This document shows, one piece after another, positions 23,627 to 31,921 of a DNA stretch of 64,000 bases (position 1 is its first letter; every line of letters begins with the position of its first letter). The notes beneath the pieces are model-generated. The model saw only the letters and a list, made by a program, of their open reading frames with translations. It had not been told where the DNA came from and searched no databases. Source of the stretch: Leifsonia sp. NPDC080035. GTDB lineage: Bacteria > Actinomycetota > Actinomycetes > Actinomycetales > Microbacteriaceae. The stretch covers positions 434,001 through 498,000 of the forward strand of contig NZ_CP157390.1 in assembly GCF_040050925.1 (NCBI RefSeq), in the 5' to 3' direction. The position numbers and the translations under genes are program-made.

Positions 23627-24216
23627 GCTCGGGAAAGCTCCTTGAGGTCGATGTGGCCGTTGGCGATGTCGAGGACGGCGTCGATGAGCAGCCGCCGCTC
23701 CACGGGTTTGATGCGGTCGTGGAGGCTGGCCTCGGTGTCCGAGGGCTCCACGGGGACGCGCTCCTGGCTGATCACGGGCCCCGCGTCGACACCGTTGTCG
23801 ACGACGATCAGGCTCGCTCCGGTCTGCGTGACGCCGGCCGCGAGCGCGTCCCGCACGCCGTGCGCACCGGGGAACTCGGGCAGGTACGCCGGGTGGGTGT
23901 TGATGAGGAAGGGGGTGAGCGCCTCCACGACGCGCGGCGGAACGAGGCGCATGAAGCCGGACAGCACCACGAGGTCGGGCTGCCACTGCCGGATCTGCTC
24001 CAGCAGCGCATCCCCCCACTCCTCGCGGCTGTCGTACGAGGTGAACGGCACGGTGAAGGTGGGGATGCCGAACTCCTCCGCGTGAGCGAGGCCGTCCGCC
24101 TCCCTGTCCGCTCCGACCGCGACGACGCGCGCCGGGAACTCGGCGTCGGCCGCCGCCTCCAGCAGAGCGCGCAGATTGGAGCCACCGCCGGAGATCAGCA
24201 CGACAATCGAGAGCAC
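23623..24216 (-). CDS. purN: Phosphoribosylglycinamide formyltransferase
   Basis: A 197-residue GAR transformylase, transferring the formyl group from 10-formyltetrahydrofolate to GAR. Catalytic residues appear in INTHPAYLPEFPGAHGVRDAL (Asn, His) and VDNGVDAGPVI (Asp). The N-terminus VVLISGGGSNLRALLEA is the phosphate-binding glycine loop. GTG start, 6 bases after a TAGGCT box, no Shine-Dalgarno: likely leaderless. Operon with purH. Confidence 0.95.
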   Translation of the reverse strand: MLSIVVLISGGGSNLRALLEAAADAEFPARVVAVGADREADGLAHAEEFGIPTFTVPFTSYDSREEWGDALLEQIRQWQPDLVVLSGFMRLVPPRVVEALTPFLINTHPAYLPEFPGAHGVRDALAAGVTQTGASLIVVDNGVDAGPVISQERVPVEPSDTEASLHDRIKPVERRLLIDAVLDIANGHIDLKELSRA

Positions 24217-24222
24217 GCGACA

Positions 24223-24228
24223 AGCCTA
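24223..24228 (-). promoter_or_regulatory. -10 box (TAGGCT) for leaderless purN
   Basis: TAGGCT on the minus strand ends 6 bases before the GTG of purN at 24216. Confidence 0.55.
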
Positions 24229-24286
24229 CCCACCCGGGGAGGGGCGCTCCGACCGGCGGCGGGACCGCGGCCACTCTCGGGCGCGG

Positions 24287-25585
24287 TCAGCGCCTGGCGC
24301 GGGCTCCGGCGATGAGCCCGATCGCCGCAGCCACCGCGACCTCGGCCGCGGCGAGCGCGCCGACCAGCCACGGGTTGGGACCGACGTCGTGCAGTCTGCC
24401 CGGCCCGAGCGCACCGGACGACCACCAGGCGAGGAGGCCCAGTTCGATCCCTGCGACGACGCCGATGCCGAGGGCCGTCAGCGCAAGCGCGAGCGGCCCG
24501 TCGGTCTGCGTGCGACGGGTGCCGCGGAGCAGCGCGGCGGCCAGGAAGCCGGCGAGCAGCGGCACCACGATCCCGACCAGCCCGAAGCTGTAGCCGTGCG
24601 CGGGGATCACACCGAAGAGCGGAAGCCCCGGGACCGGCCCGAGCGCGGTGCCGATGGGGCTGACGGCGGAGCCGGTGCCGATCGCGAATCCCGGGCCGAT
24701 CAGCCAGGACGCCAGCCAGACGACGAGGTTGGGAAGGAACGCCAGCTGGGCGATGGTGAGCGCGATCCCGCCGGCCACCCCGCTCTGCAGCTGCTCGTAG
24801 AGGCTGATGATCGTCCCGTAGTTCCCGAAGATCAGCAGCGCGAGGACCAGGGCGGCGATCCCGATCACGATGGCGGCGGCGGCGCTTCCGGCACGCACGG
24901 CCCCCAGGGCGCCCGCTCGCACGGGTGCCGGGATCGCTGCGACCCGTTCCCGGACGGCGACGACGCCCGGCATCGCCGCGCCGAGGACGCTGGGCCCGGA
25001 CACCTCATCGCGGCTCTGTGCGGGGGAACCGGTGCCCGTCGCCGCGGGCGTGTCTGCAACGACCGCGGAACGCGGGGAGCGCAGCGCGGCGAACCCGAAG
25101 CCGGCGCCGATGCCGAGCGCGTAGACGAACGGCGGCAGCAGCACTCCTTGCCAAGGCGAAGGCTGCACCGGCGCGCTGCCCGCGGTGACCGTCACGATCG
25201 CTGCGACGGCCAAGAACGTCCCGAGCGCACTGAGCGCCCCGGTCGCCCGGAACGGGGTCTCCGACGCGCGCATCCCGGTCCGCACGCCGAGCCCGGCCGT
25301 GAGCACCGCGAACCCGAGCAGCGCGATGGTGACCTGGAACGGCTCCGCGGCTCCGGGCAGTCCCAGCGTCGCGACGGTCTGCGGGTCGAGTGCGATCGTG
25401 AGATTCACGCCGTGACCCACCAGCCAGACATCCGCTGCGGCCCTCCAGATCACCAGGAACGACGCACCGAGCTGGTACTGCGTCGCCCACAGCACGGTCA
25501 GAGGCACCAGGCAGACGGCCAGCCCGATGGCCGCGACGATGACGGCTTCGAGCGCGGCGAGCAGGGCGACGGTCGCGCGGTTCAT
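24287..25585 (-). CDS. DUF6350 membrane protein (PerM-like)
   Basis: A 432-residue polytopic membrane protein with ten or so hydrophobic segments. Sequence and position immediately upstream of purN match actinobacterial DUF6350, whose mycobacterial member PerM (Rv0955) supports cell division and growth under stress. The function here is inferred. The ATG at 25585 is chosen because an upstream ORF (25582-25641) ends in a TGA that overlaps it as ATGA. A GTG at 25597 in frame is the alternative. The start region is a 42-bp near-tandem repeat. Confidence 0.78.
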   Translation of the reverse strand: MNRATVALLAALEAVIVAAIGLAVCLVPLTVLWATQYQLGASFLVIWRAAADVWLVGHGVNLTIALDPQTVATLGLPGAAEPFQVTIALLGFAVLTAGLGVRTGMRASETPFRATGALSALGTFLAVAAIVTVTAGSAPVQPSPWQGVLLPPFVYALGIGAGFGFAALRSPRSAVVADTPAATGTGSPAQSRDEVSGPSVLGAAMPGVVAVRERVAAIPAPVRAGALGAVRAGSAAAAIVIGIAALVLALLIFGNYGTIISLYEQLQSGVAGGIALTIAQLAFLPNLVVWLASWLIGPGFAIGTGSAVSPIGTALGPVPGLPLFGVIPAHGYSFGLVGIVVPLLAGFLAAALLRGTRRTQTDGPLALALTALGIGVVAGIELGLLAWWSSGALGPGRLHDVGPNPWLVGALAAAEVAVAAAIGLIAGARARR

Positions 25586-25647
25586 GCCCGGCCGCACCCA
25601 ACCGGGAGCGCGGCGAGCAGGGCGACGGTTGTGCGATTCATGACCGG
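25550..25647 (-). repeat. 42-bp near-tandem repeat at the DUF6350 start
   Basis: Copies 25550-25591 and 25606-25647 match at 38 of 42 positions with a 56-bp period. Each copy contains ATG-AA[CT]-CGC followed by GTCGCCCTGCTC. The repeat duplicates the first 12 codons, and 56 is not a multiple of three, so the upstream copy is out of frame with the gene. Confidence 0.85.
25582..25641 (-). CDS. Upstream ORF made by start-region duplication (19 residues)
   Basis: MNRTTVALLAALPVGCGRA and a TGA that overlaps the DUF6350 ATG by four bases (ATGA). A TAGGCT box (25652-25657) ends 10 bases before its ATG, so the mRNA start falls about three bases from this codon. The leader ORF is therefore nearly leaderless and would deliver ribosomes to the true start by coupling. 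Confidence 0.5.
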   Translation of the reverse strand: MNRTTVALLAALPVGCGRA

Positions 25648-25696
25648 ATGGAGCCTACCGGGAGCACGCGCCGCCCACCGGCCGACACTTCGGCGC

Positions 25697-27088
25697 TCAG
25701 GAGACGGTCATGATCGGGGTGTCGTCGCCTGCGTTCTCCGGCACCGTGATCACCGGCCTCTGGACCAGCTCCAGGATCGCGATCACGACGGCCGCGATGA
25801 CGAGAGTCCAGACGATCAGCGCCGGAGTCAGCGGCCGGACGAAGAGCACGACCGCCGCCGCGATCACCGCGACGGCGGCACGGAGGAGGACGCGCTGAGC
25901 GTAGATCCACTCCCCCGCCCTGCCCGTCGAGATCCCGTGCCGTTCCGCCGCCTCGCGGACCCAGGTCACCCCGGACCCGAAGAAGCCGCGCAGCCGACGC
26001 GGCACGCCGAACGGTCCCGCATACCAGGCGACGATCGCGACGACCACGGCGAGCACCAGGACCGCGACGCCGGTGTCCTGCATGGGCGTCGTGACCGTGC
26101 CGAAGATCGTCTCCGCCACACCGGCCGGGATCAGGGCCGGCGACACCGATCCCACGAAGATCAGCCCGCCGATGCCGATGCCGGCCACGACCACGACCAT
26201 CGCCACCCCCAGCGCCACGGCGGCGCCGATGAGGGCGAGCGCACGGCGCCGCGCGACGATCACGCCGAGCGCCAGCAGGCCGATCGCGACCCAGGGCAGC
26301 CAGGCTCCTGCCGCCACCGCCACCCCGTAGAAGATCTGCAGCGTCGGGATGGACGAGTTCTGCGCGATCGTGATCGTGCGATCGACCGTCGGGATCTGCG
26401 AGGCGAACGTGATTCCGCGGTCCACCAGCAGCTGTTTCACCCTGTCGATGATCGGCCCGAGTTGCACGCCGACCGATCCGTCGGAGCCGACGGAGATGGC
26501 GGCCTTCGGATCGCCCTGCATCGTGGCGACGAGTTGCGTGTGCGACGCGCGCAGCGCCTCCTGCCAGACCTGCGCGAACGCGTCGGACGAGACGAAGTTG
26601 CCGACGGTGGTGTGGATGAGCGAGACGATGCCCTGCGCGAGCGGCGCCTTCAGCGCATCCAGCGCCTTCGTCGCCGCTGGGCCGGTGCCGAGCTCGGTGA
26701 TGCCGTCGACCACCTGCGAGGTGAGCGCGGGGATGTCCACGGAGTCCTGGATCACCTTCACCGCCTCGTCGGTCACGTACGCCTGGACGCCGGGATCGTG
26801 CGCGAGCGGCGCGTAGGTCGCGACGAAGGCGTCCGTGTCCGTGAGCTGCACCTTGGCCCAGGACGCGACGACCGCGACGGGGGCGAGGATCGCGCCGACG
26901 ACGATCAGCACGACGGCGAGCAGCGTCCACCCCCAGCCGCGACTTCGCTTGGTCGCGGCGATCGGGTCGACGACCGGCAGCTCCTCGGTCGTGCCGCCCG
27001 CCACGGCGATCCGGCTTCTGAGCTCCGCGTTCTCGGCCTCGAGGGCGGCGAGGCGCTGCAGCAGTTCGGCGTTGGTCACGCGCGGCAT
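25697..27088 (-). CDS. Conserved actinobacterial membrane protein
   Basis: A 463-residue protein. Residues about 1-30 are a leucine-rich coiled coil (LLQRLAALEAENAELRSRIA). A hydrophobic segment near residue 60 follows, then a long extracytoplasmic region with degenerate internal symmetry (QVVDGITELG and similar helices), then several more hydrophobic segments near the C-terminus. I do not recognise a named family. The ATG at 27088 is preferred because AAGGGG lies 8 bases upstream, and TACAGT (27117-27122) would place the mRNA start about 20 bases before it. A GTG at 27118 is the alternative. Confidence 0.72.
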   Translation of the reverse strand: MPRVTNAELLQRLAALEAENAELRSRIAVAGGTTEELPVVDPIAATKRSRGWGWTLLAVVLIVVGAILAPVAVVASWAKVQLTDTDAFVATYAPLAHDPGVQAYVTDEAVKVIQDSVDIPALTSQVVDGITELGTGPAATKALDALKAPLAQGIVSLIHTTVGNFVSSDAFAQVWQEALRASHTQLVATMQGDPKAAISVGSDGSVGVQLGPIIDRVKQLLVDRGITFASQIPTVDRTITIAQNSSIPTLQIFYGVAVAAGAWLPWVAIGLLALGVIVARRRALALIGAAVALGVAMVVVVAGIGIGGLIFVGSVSPALIPAGVAETIFGTVTTPMQDTGVAVLVLAVVVAIVAWYAGPFGVPRRLRGFFGSGVTWVREAAERHGISTGRAGEWIYAQRVLLRAAVAVIAAAVVLFVRPLTPALIVWTLVIAAVVIAILELVQRPVITVPENAGDDTPIMTVS

Positions 27089-27171
27089 CCGGATCACCCC
27101 TTCCACGGGTGTGCTCACTGTAACGCCGGGGATCCGTGCCGGGCAGGGCCGAATTCAGGCTGTGGAGAACA

Positions 27172-27212
27172 CGAGAAGGGCCGGATCCCGTGCGGGAGTC
27201 CGGCCCTTCTCG
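27172..27212 (-). terminator. Terminator of sucCD
   Basis: A 14-bp perfect stem, CGAGAAGGGCCGGA (27172-27185) and TCCGGCCCTTCTCG (27199-27212), with a 13-base loop, just after sucD. Confidence 0.85.
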
Positions 27213-27222
27213 AGCGGGTGGA

Positions 27223-28110
27223 TCAGAGCGCCGCGTAGACCTCGCGCAGCAGCGCCGCGGTCTCGGACGGGGTCTTGCCGACCTTCACGCCCGCGGCCTC
27301 CAGGGCCTCCTTCTTCGCCTGCGCGGTTCCGGCCGAGCCGGAGACGATCGCGCCGGCGTGACCCATGGTCTTGCCCTCGGGCGCGGTGAAACCGGCGACG
27401 TAGCCGACGACCGGCTTCGTGACGTTCGCCTTGATGAAGTCGGCCGCGCGCTCCTCGGCGTCGCCGCCGATCTCGCCGATCATCACGATCGCCTTCGTCT
27501 CGGGGTCCGCCTCGAACGCGGCGAGCGCGTCGATGTGCGTGGTGCCGATCACCGGGTCCCCGCCGATGCCGATGGCGGTGGAGAAGCCGAGGTCGCGCAG
27601 CTCGTACATCATCTGGTAGGTCAGCGTGCCCGACTTGGAGACGAGGCCGATCGGGCCCTTGCCGGTGATCGTCGCCGGCGTGATGCCGACGAGCGACTCG
27701 CCCGGGGTGATGATGCCGGGGCAGTTCGGGCCGATGATCCGGGTCTTGTTGCCCTTCTCCTTGGCGTACGCCCACGCCTCGGCCGAGTCCTGCACCGGGA
27801 TGCCCTCGGTGATGACGACCAGCAGCGGGATCTCGGCGTCGATCGCCTCCACCATCGCGTCCTTCGCGAACGCCGGCGGCACGAAGATGATCGACACGTC
27901 GGCGCCCGTCTTCTCGATGGCCTCGACGACGGTGCCGAACACGGGGAGCTCGACGTCGCCGTGGGTGACCGTGGTGCCGGCCTTGCGCGCGTTGACGCCG
28001 CCGACGACCTGCGTGCCCGCCTTCAGCATGAGCGCGGTGTGCTTGGTGCCCTCGCCGCCGGTGATGCCCTGGACGATGACCTTGGAGTCCTTGTTGAGGA
28101 AGATAGACAT
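27223..28110 (-). CDS. sucD: Succinyl-CoA ligase alpha subunit
   Basis: A 295-residue alpha subunit. It has the CoA-binding N-terminal Rossmann domain, KVIVQGITGGEGTKHT, and the active-site phosphohistidine region in GHAGAIVSGSAGTA (H in MGHAGA). It works with SucC in the TCA cycle, making succinate and NTP from succinyl-CoA. 18 bp separate it from sucC. ATG start. Confidence 0.96.
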   Translation of the reverse strand: MSIFLNKDSKVIVQGITGGEGTKHTALMLKAGTQVVGGVNARKAGTTVTHGDVELPVFGTVVEAIEKTGADVSIIFVPPAFAKDAMVEAIDAEIPLLVVITEGIPVQDSAEAWAYAKEKGNKTRIIGPNCPGIITPGESLVGITPATITGKGPIGLVSKSGTLTYQMMYELRDLGFSTAIGIGGDPVIGTTHIDALAAFEADPETKAIVMIGEIGGDAEERAADFIKANVTKPVVGYVAGFTAPEGKTMGHAGAIVSGSAGTAQAKKEALEAAGVKVGKTPSETAALLREVYAAL

Positions 28111-28128
28111 TCTCTTGTACGTCCTTGC

Positions 28129-29292
28129 TTACTTCGCGGCCAGCTCGGCGGCCTTGTCGGCGCCTTCGTCCATGGTGAGAGCGAGGGTGACCAGCGGGTG
28201 GTTCGCCTCGGTGAGGATGCGGCGGCCCTCCTCGACGTTGTTGCCGTCCAGGCGGACGACCAGCGGCTTGTTCGCCTCGTCGCCCAGGATCTCCAGTGCC
28301 TTCACGATGCCGTTCGCGACGGCGTCGCAGGCCGTGATGCCACCGAAGACGTTGACGAACACGCTCTTGACCTGCGGGTCGTTCAGGATGACGTCGAGGC
28401 CCGCCGCCATGACCTCGGCGGACGCGCCGCCGCCGATGTCGAGGAAGTTGGCGGGCTTGACGCCCTTGTGCTTCTCGCCCGCGTAGGCGACGACGTCGAG
28501 CGTCGACATCACGAGGCCGGCTCCGTTGCCGATGATGCCGACCTGGCCGTCCAGCTTGACGTAGTTGAGGTTGGCGGCCTTGGCCTTGGCCTCCAGCGGG
28601 TCGGCGGCGGCCTTGTCCTCGAGCGCCTCGTGGTCGGGGTGGCGGAAGTCGGCGTTCTCGTCGAGCGAGACCTTGCCGTCGAGGGCGATGATGTCGCCCT
28701 CCTCCGTGAGAACGAGCGGGTTGACCTCGACGAGCGTCGCGTCCTCGCCGGTGTAGACCTCGTACAGCTTGACGAAGACGTCGGCGACCTTCTCGACGAG
28801 CTCCTCGGGGAATCCGGCCGCCTTGGCGATCTCGACCGCCTTGGCGTGGTCGACGCCGCCTCGCGGGTCCACTTCGATGCGGGCGAGCGCCTCCGGCTTC
28901 TCGACGGCGAGCTGCTCGATCTCCATGCCGCCCTCGACGCTCGTGAGCGACAGGTAGGAGCGGTTGGCGCGGTCGAGGAGCACCGAGAAGTAGAACTCGC
29001 GCGCGATCCGGGCGCCGCCCGCGACCATGACGCGACGGACCACGTGGCCCTTGATGTCCAGGCCCAGGATGGCCTTGGCGGCCTCCTCGGCGTCGGCCGG
29101 GGTCTTGGCGACCTTGACGCCGCCTGCCTTGCCTCGGCCTCCGACCTTGACCTGCGCCTTGACGACGGTCACGCCGCCGAGCTTCTCGGCGGCCGCCCGC
29201 ACCTCCTCCGGAGTGTCCGCGACGATGCCCGGAAGGACCGGGACCCCGTACTTCTCAAACAGGTCTCTGGCCTGGTACTCGTATAGATCCAC
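28129..29292 (-). CDS. sucC: Succinyl-CoA ligase beta subunit
   Basis: A 387-residue beta subunit with an ATP-grasp N-terminus starting DLYEYQARDLFEKYGVPVL and KAQVKVGGRGKAGGVK. Later it has GNGAGLVMSTLDVV, followed by DIGGGA, and VNVFGGIT near the end. GTG start at 29292; the longer open frame upstream is not coding. The first 80 bases upstream contain an 18-bp palindrome plus AATTCG (29370-29393) that also occurs before icd. Confidence 0.95.
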   Translation of the reverse strand: MDLYEYQARDLFEKYGVPVLPGIVADTPEEVRAAAEKLGGVTVVKAQVKVGGRGKAGGVKVAKTPADAEEAAKAILGLDIKGHVVRRVMVAGGARIAREFYFSVLLDRANRSYLSLTSVEGGMEIEQLAVEKPEALARIEVDPRGGVDHAKAVEIAKAAGFPEELVEKVADVFVKLYEVYTGEDATLVEVNPLVLTEEGDIIALDGKVSLDENADFRHPDHEALEDKAAADPLEAKAKAANLNYVKLDGQVGIIGNGAGLVMSTLDVVAYAGEKHKGVKPANFLDIGGGASAEVMAAGLDVILNDPQVKSVFVNVFGGITACDAVANGIVKALEILGDEANKPLVVRLDGNNVEEGRRILTEANHPLVTLALTMDEGADKAAELAAK

Positions 29293-29369
29293 GGTTATCC
29301 AATCCGCTGATGGTCCGTTGCGTTCGTGACGCTTCCGGCTGTTATCTGCTGGGCGGTACGGCGGGAGAA

Positions 29370-29393
29370 TAGCTCGACGCCGAGATAAATTCG
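29370..29393 (-). promoter_or_regulatory. Putative operator upstream of sucCD, shared with icd
   Basis: TAGCTCGACGCCGAGATA then AATTCG on the plus strand. Seven of nine positions pair in the inverted repeat. It lies 78 bp upstream of the sucC start. Confidence 0.5.
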
Positions 29394-29527
29394 CCAGGAA
29401 GAACTTTAGCGCGTCCGCCTGAACAGCCCGAATCCTGCGGTCCCTCACAGGGGTGGCACCGCGCAGGGCTCTCCACAGATCTCCGCATCCGGCTCCACGC
29501 GATTGTGCTCCCGGCGAGCCTGTCCGC

Positions 29528-31030
29528 ATGACGAACCGCACAAGGCACCTCCTCACCTCGATCGCTCTGGCCGGTCTCGCCGTCTTCCTGGCGGTGGTGA
29601 ACGGCGTGGCCGGTGCTGCGCCGGCCCACGCGCTAAGCGGGAACGGGCACGGGCCCGGCTACCTCTCGAGCGACGGCTGGTGGCTCGGCACGTACCGCCT
29701 CGACGACGGCACGCAGGGCTTCTGCCTGAACGCTGGGAAGGAGAGTCCGACCGGTCACGTGCTCGACTACCGGGACGGTGCCGCCCTCGGCTGGTACACA
29801 CCCGCGCAGTCCGCCCAGCTCGCATACATCTCCCGCACCTGGGCCGGCACGAGCGACCGGCTCACGGCGGCCGCCGGGCAGATCGCGACCTGGCTCGTCG
29901 CGGGGCTCGGCGGGCACACGGCCGAAGAGGTCGCTGCACGAGCGGAAGGCGACGCGGGCGCCGTGCTGGCGCGGGCACGCCAGATGGCGGACGAGGCGGG
30001 CAGGCTCGCCTCGACGGGCGTGCACGCCGACCTCGTGCTCGAGCTGGCGGAGACAGGGGCCGGACGCCTGCGTGTCGAGCTCACGGTCGACCGGCTGAGC
30101 GGAGCGGAGCACCTGAAGCCGGGCGCGCACCGCGCCCACGTGACCCTCGACGGTGCGACGTTCGAGGACGGCACGTCGGTGGCGGACGTCCCCTCCGGCA
30201 CCGACATCGCCATCGTCCCCACCGGTCAGGATCCGACGGTCTCCGTCTCCGCTGCCGCGACCTTCCGCGCACTCCCCTACGGCCCGACCATCAAGGTCGC
30301 GGTCCCACGCGACGACGCCCAGGCCGTCCTGATCGCCGTTCCCGCGACAGCAGAGGCGCACGGCGACGCCACGGTGTCGGGTCCGTCACCGCTGCCGTTC
30401 CAGCCACGTGTCGAGACCGTCACCAGCACGGCGACCGCGGAGCCGGGCGCCCGCGTCGCCGACAGGCTGACGGTCTCGGTCGACACGGGAGAGGGGCTGC
30501 TCCCGTCGTGGGGTGTCCACGAGACGGAGGAAGGGCTGTCACCGGTGGAGGCTGTCGTCGAGAGCACCCTGCACGGCCCGTTCGCGGAGCGCGTGCAGGA
30601 GGCGCCTGCGGTCCCCGAGGGCGCGCCAGAGGCCTGTGCCGTCGAGACGATCGTGACGGGACCGGGCGAGTACGAAACACCGGCCTGCGAGCTCGCGGCC
30701 GCGGGCTACTACGTCTGGACGGAACGCATCCGGCCGGAACGCACCCCGCCCGACGCCGGCGGCCAGCGGCTCCGGCCCTGGCAGTCCGCGTTCGGGGTCG
30801 CATCGGAGGTGACGCTCGCGGCGGCACCGGCTTCCGTCTCCCTTCCGTCGTCCGGGCCGACCGAACTCGCCGCCACCGGCGCATCCGACGCCGTCCTCCC
30901 CGCCGGGTTGGCCGCGGCGAGCGCACTCGGCGGGACCGGTCTGGTGTTCCTCGGACGGCGACGGCGCGCGCGCCGGCAGACTCCCCGCCGGGCCACGTTC
31001 GTCCCGCTCGACGAGGGGAGCCGCCGGTGA
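29528..31030 (+). CDS. Secreted thioester-domain-like surface protein with LAxTG sorting motif
   Basis: A 500-residue protein with signal peptide (to about residue 35), N-terminal domain, beta-rich stalk, C-terminal LAATGA motif, hydrophobic segment and arginine-rich tail. The LAxTG form is cut by actinobacterial class E sortases. The N-terminal domain has C66 (QGFCLNAGK) and Q118 in TAAAGQIATW, close to the Cys/Gln pair of thioester adhesins (TQxA-type domain), so a Cys-Gln thioester that attaches covalently to a target is proposed. The Gln context differs from the canonical TQxA (GQIA). An adhesion role is inference. Confidence 0.65.
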   Translation: MTNRTRHLLTSIALAGLAVFLAVVNGVAGAAPAHALSGNGHGPGYLSSDGWWLGTYRLDDGTQGFCLNAGKESPTGHVLDYRDGAALGWYTPAQSAQLAYISRTWAGTSDRLTAAAGQIATWLVAGLGGHTAEEVAARAEGDAGAVLARARQMADEAGRLASTGVHADLVLELAETGAGRLRVELTVDRLSGAEHLKPGAHRAHVTLDGATFEDGTSVADVPSGTDIAIVPTGQDPTVSVSAAATFRALPYGPTIKVAVPRDDAQAVLIAVPATAEAHGDATVSGPSPLPFQPRVETVTSTATAEPGARVADRLTVSVDTGEGLLPSWGVHETEEGLSPVEAVVESTLHGPFAERVQEAPAVPEGAPEACAVETIVTGPGEYETPACELAAAGYYVWTERIRPERTPPDAGGQRLRPWQSAFGVASEVTLAAAPASVSLPSSGPTELAATGASDAVLPAGLAAASALGGTGLVFLGRRRRARRQTPRRATFVPLDEGSRR

Positions 31031-31078
31031 CGGCGCAACGCACCGCGCACGCTCAGGAGAGCCCGGCAGCATGGAACG

Positions 31079-31921
31079 GTGGACACGGATGGGCGCGAAG
31101 AGACCAGTCCCCTGCGGCGCATCGCGGCGGAGTCCCTCGTGGTGGCGGGCGGGGGCTGCGCGCTGCTCCTGCAGATCGCTCACCCGGCGATCGGCCGTGG
31201 CGTCGCCGAGCACAGCGACTTCGCGAACCGGGTCATGGATCGGTTCCACGCCACGATGGTGTTCCTCACCGCCGGACTCTTCGCGACCCCGGAGGAGTTC
31301 GCGACCGTGCGACGCCGGGTGAACAGGGCGCACGTTCCGGTGCGTGGAACCGCGGACGGAGCCGGACCGGCGTACAACGCCTTCGACCCCAGTCTCCAGC
31401 TCTGGGTCTCCGCCACGATCTACCACACGATGATGGATCTGTACGCGCGTGTGCACGGACCGCTCGAACCGCAGGCGGCGGAGGAGGCCTACAACGAGTT
31501 CCGGGAGCTGGGCGTCAACCTCCAGGTCCCGCCGGAGCGCTGGCCCGCGACGCTCGACGACTTCGACGTCTACTGGCAGGACATGATCGCGGGCCTGCGC
31601 GTCAACGACGCGACCCTGGCGGTGTCCCGGCAGATCCTGTATCCGCGCGGGGTTCCGGGCTGGATGCGGCTGCTGCTTCCCGACGTCAGGCTGGTCACGG
31701 CCGGCCTGCTCCCCGCGTCCGTCCGGGAGAGCTTCGGGCTGCCGTGGACCGAGAAGCAGCAGGACCGCTTCGAACGCCGGATGCGGCTGACCGCGGCCGT
31801 GTACCCGAGACTCCCCGCCCGCCTGCGGCACGCCTCACGCGACGCATACCTCCGCCGGCTGCGCCGGGCCGCACGCGCGCGGCCCGGGGCGACGGGACAC
31901 CCCGATCCCTCCTCCGGTTAG
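31079..31921 (+). CDS. DUF2236 (oxygenase MpaB / rubber-oxygenase-like) protein
   Basis: A 280-residue protein with the DUF2236 pattern: ALLLQIAHPAIGRGVAEHSDF, TRxxRTxxxM-like region (RFHATMVFLTAGLF), HVPVRG, AYNAFDPSLQLWVSATIYHTMM, and LGVNLQVPPERWP. In LcpK-like and MpaB-like members this family binds heme, and conserved H residues are present here. The reaction is unknown. The GTG at 31079 is the first start in frame; the AGGAGAG sits 17 bases away, so the start is uncertain. It overlaps the FUSC gene stop by 4 bases, convergently. Confidence 0.8.
   Translation: MDTDGREETSPLRRIAAESLVVAGGGCALLLQIAHPAIGRGVAEHSDFANRVMDRFHATMVFLTAGLFATPEEFATVRRRVNRAHVPVRGTADGAGPAYNAFDPSLQLWVSATIYHTMMDLYARVHGPLEPQAAEEAYNEFRELGVNLQVPPERWPATLDDFDVYWQDMIAGLRVNDATLAVSRQILYPRGVPGWMRLLLPDVRLVTAGLLPASVRESFGLPWTEKQQDRFERRMRLTAAVYPRLPARLRHASRDAYLRRLRRAARARPGATGHPDPSSG

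Noticed and set aside
24176..27238. Very long open frame on the plus strand across purN, DUF6350 and the coiled-coil protein (over 1000 codons)
   Set aside because: It is antisense to clear genes, full of Arg/Ala/Gly/Pro low-complexity sequence and has no domain. Such frames are usual in very GC-rich DNA.
31071..31322. ATG at 31071 as start of the DUF2236 gene
   Set aside because: It is in another frame and gives an Arg/Ser-rich peptide; the real frame begins at GTG 31079.
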